Source: Brevundimonas bacteroides DSM 4726 (GTDB lineage: Bacteria > Pseudomonadota > Alphaproteobacteria > Caulobacterales > Caulobacteraceae). Taken from it: DNA of 64,000 nucleotides. Below, piece after piece: positions 62,712-64,000 of the stretch; positions within the stretch are counted from its first letter, which is position 1, and each line of letters begins with the position of its first letter. The notes beneath the pieces are model-generated. The model was not told the DNA's origin and did not search any database. It saw only the letters and a list, made by a program, of their open reading frames with translations. Location of the stretch: contig NZ_JNIX01000013.1 of NCBI RefSeq assembly GCF_000701445.1, positions 186,001 to 250,000 of the forward strand, written 5' to 3'. A program made the position numbers and the translations under genes.

Positions 62712-63971
62712 ATGACCATGGCGGGGACGATTTCGAAGACGGCGATGCAGACATCGACCACGACAGAGATAAGCGACCGCCTGCACGGGCTGGACGCGCT
62801 GCGAGGCGGGGCGCTGCTGTTGGGGGTTCTGCTGCACGCCAGCTTGGCCTTCTTTCCGCAGCAGACCTGGATCGTCCACGACGAGAGCCGGTCGATCGGA
62901 GCGGCGGTGATCTTCTACGCCATCCACCTGTTCCGCATGACCGCCTTCTTCCTGATGGCCGGGCTGTTCGCCCACATGATGCTGGCGCGGAAAGGCTGGT
63001 GGAGTTTCGCCCGGGATCGGGCGAGCCGCATCGCCGGGCCTCTGGCGGCCTTCTGGACGCCGGTGATGGCCGGCATCATCACGGCGCTGGTGTGGAACGC
63101 CCATGTCCAGGGGTGGGTGACGCCCGGCGCCCCGCCGCCGCCCTCGCCGACCTATGACTGGACCAACTTTCCACTGACGCATCTGTGGTTCCTGTGGGTG
63201 CTGGTGATCTTCTACGCCGCCACCCTGATCCTGCGCGCGCCCTTCGCGATGCTGGACCGCGGCGGAGCCTGGGGCCGTGTCGTCGACCGGCTGACCGGCG
63301 CCCTCGTCGGCCCGTGGACCCCCGTGGTTCTGGCCGTGCCGCTGGCGCTCGCCTTCTGGCTGGATCCGACCTGGGTGGCCTTCTTCGCCGTGCCGACGCC
63401 GGACGAAGGGCTCGTCCCCAATGCCGCCGCCCTGACCGGCTTCGGCCTGGCGTTCGGGTTGGGCTTCCTGCTGGACCGCCGCCGCGACCTGCTGGACCGC
63501 ATCGCCGCCTGGTCGCCGCTGCTGCTGGCGATGGCGGTCGGGATGGGCGTCGCCGGCTGGTACCTGGCCGGCGGGCCGAGTCTGGAGCCTATGGCCGAGC
63601 CCACTTTGGATAAGGCCGTCGCGGCCTGGTCGACCGCAGTCGCGGTCTACGCCTCGGCGCTCGCCGCCACGGGTCTGTTCCTGCGGTTCCTGTCGGGACG
63701 GAGCGCGATCCGGCGCTACCTCGCCGACGCCTCCTACTGGGTCTACATCGTCCACCTGCCGCTGGTCATGCTGGCCCAGGTCTGGGTGCAGGACTGGGCG
63801 GGGCCGTGGTGGGTGAAGCTGGCCGGGATCACGCTGGGCGTGCTGGCTTTGTCGCTCGCGACCTATGAACTGGCGGTGCGCCACACGCCGCTCGGGAAAT
63901 GGCTGAACGGTCGCCGTGTCCCGTGGCGGAAGCCCCGGCCGCCCGCCGCCCAACCTCTCCCCGCCGAATAG
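62712..63971 (+). CDS. Acyltransferase family 3 membrane protein (OpgC/MdoC-like)
   Basis: A 419-residue integral membrane protein with about ten helices. The N-terminal RLHGLDALRGGALLLGVLLH contains the His/Arg motif of acyltransferase 3 proteins, with MAGLFAHMML and ASRIAGPLAAFW after it. The C-terminal ASYWVYIVHLPLVMLAQVWV is also typical. Such enzymes O-acylate sugars, glucans or lipids; OpgC/MdoC-like members succinylate osmoregulated glucans. The substrate is not determined. It stands alone after the ftsH terminator. Confidence 0.85.
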   Translation: MTMAGTISKTAMQTSTTTEISDRLHGLDALRGGALLLGVLLHASLAFFPQQTWIVHDESRSIGAAVIFYAIHLFRMTAFFLMAGLFAHMMLARKGWWSFARDRASRIAGPLAAFWTPVMAGIITALVWNAHVQGWVTPGAPPPPSPTYDWTNFPLTHLWFLWVLVIFYAATLILRAPFAMLDRGGAWGRVVDRLTGALVGPWTPVVLAVPLALAFWLDPTWVAFFAVPTPDEGLVPNAAALTGFGLAFGLGFLLDRRRDLLDRIAAWSPLLLAMAVGMGVAGWYLAGGPSLEPMAEPTLDKAVAAWSTAVAVYASALAATGLFLRFLSGRSAIRRYLADASYWVYIVHLPLVMLAQVWVQDWAGPWWVKLAGITLGVLALSLATYELAVRHTPLGKWLNGRRVPWRKPRPPAAQPLPAE

Positions 63972-64000
63972 CTTGCCAAGCGCGGCCGGCTCGTCCACCC

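Overview
The window is GC-rich, densely coded, chromosomal and alphaproteobacterial. It looks like a member of the Caulobacteraceae, most likely Brevundimonas or a close relative. The evidence is the gene content and order: methyltransferase/comF/grxC/nit/DUF1178, ftsE-ftsX with a zinc-ribbon DUF3426 neighbour, a CC0125/CC1285-type lipoprotein, yebC-ruvCAB, ybgC-tolQRAB-pal-cpoB-tilS-ftsH, a large TonB-dependent receptor and a ligase-associated helicase/phosphoesterase pair. This placement is inference, because no rRNA gene is present. No tRNA, rRNA, CRISPR array, transposase or prophage gene was seen. No gene-free stretch exceeds about 300 bases; the longest are 30358-30649 and 54789-55068.

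Layout. 1-5.9 kb: glutathione and redox genes (nit, grxC), comF, a methyltransferase, a 57-residue Flp pilin not otherwise obvious, mutT, DUF350, a trypsin-like protease and a LysE exporter. 5.9-10 kb: a lipoprotein, DUF6065, a YbaK-type deacylase, a CnoX-like thioredoxin/TPR protein, a Lon N-domain protein and hpt. 10-14 kb: DUF3426 diverging from ftsE-ftsX-ydcF-plsC. 14-18.6 kb: an AraC regulator diverging from a secreted YcaC-like hydrolase, then a reverse operon DUF2125/chorismate-mutase-like/hisC. 18.6-25.6 kb: dinG, and a divergent chain of overlapping genes vapB-vapC-lhr-pdeM. 25.7-33.5 kb: a PadR-DUF1700-DUF2807 operon, tldD, a GumN-like protein, DoxX, selO and nhaA. 33.5-43.9 kb: a TonB-dependent receptor, a BLUF photoreceptor, a D-amino-acid pair, PhoX, and a nucleoside hydrolase/ribokinase salvage pair. 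43.9-50.5 kb: DUF1993, a zinc alcohol dehydrogenase, a thioesterase, yebC, a TonB-like protein and ruvCAB. 50.5-64 kb: a serine hydrolase, the complete Tol-Pal cluster, tilS, ftsH and an acyltransferase.

How they work together. DNA repair is spread over dinG, lhr-pdeM and ruvCAB. Envelope integrity and division are served by ftsEX, plsC, Tol-Pal and ftsH. Salvage is served by the nucleoside hydrolase/ribokinase pair and hpt. Many neighbours overlap by ATGA or GTGA, so translational coupling is common.

The most interesting non-coding signal is a 42-base hairpin element present three times between 45.6 and 46.8 kb. Each copy ends 13-15 bases before a start codon, in the sense orientation, and the copies carry compensatory base-pair changes. 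Other strong signals are a 167-base palindromic repeat inserted in frame inside tilS, a highly structured leader in front of nhaA that could be a cation-sensing riboswitch, and a toxin-antitoxin module fused by overlapping codons to a DNA-repair helicase operon.
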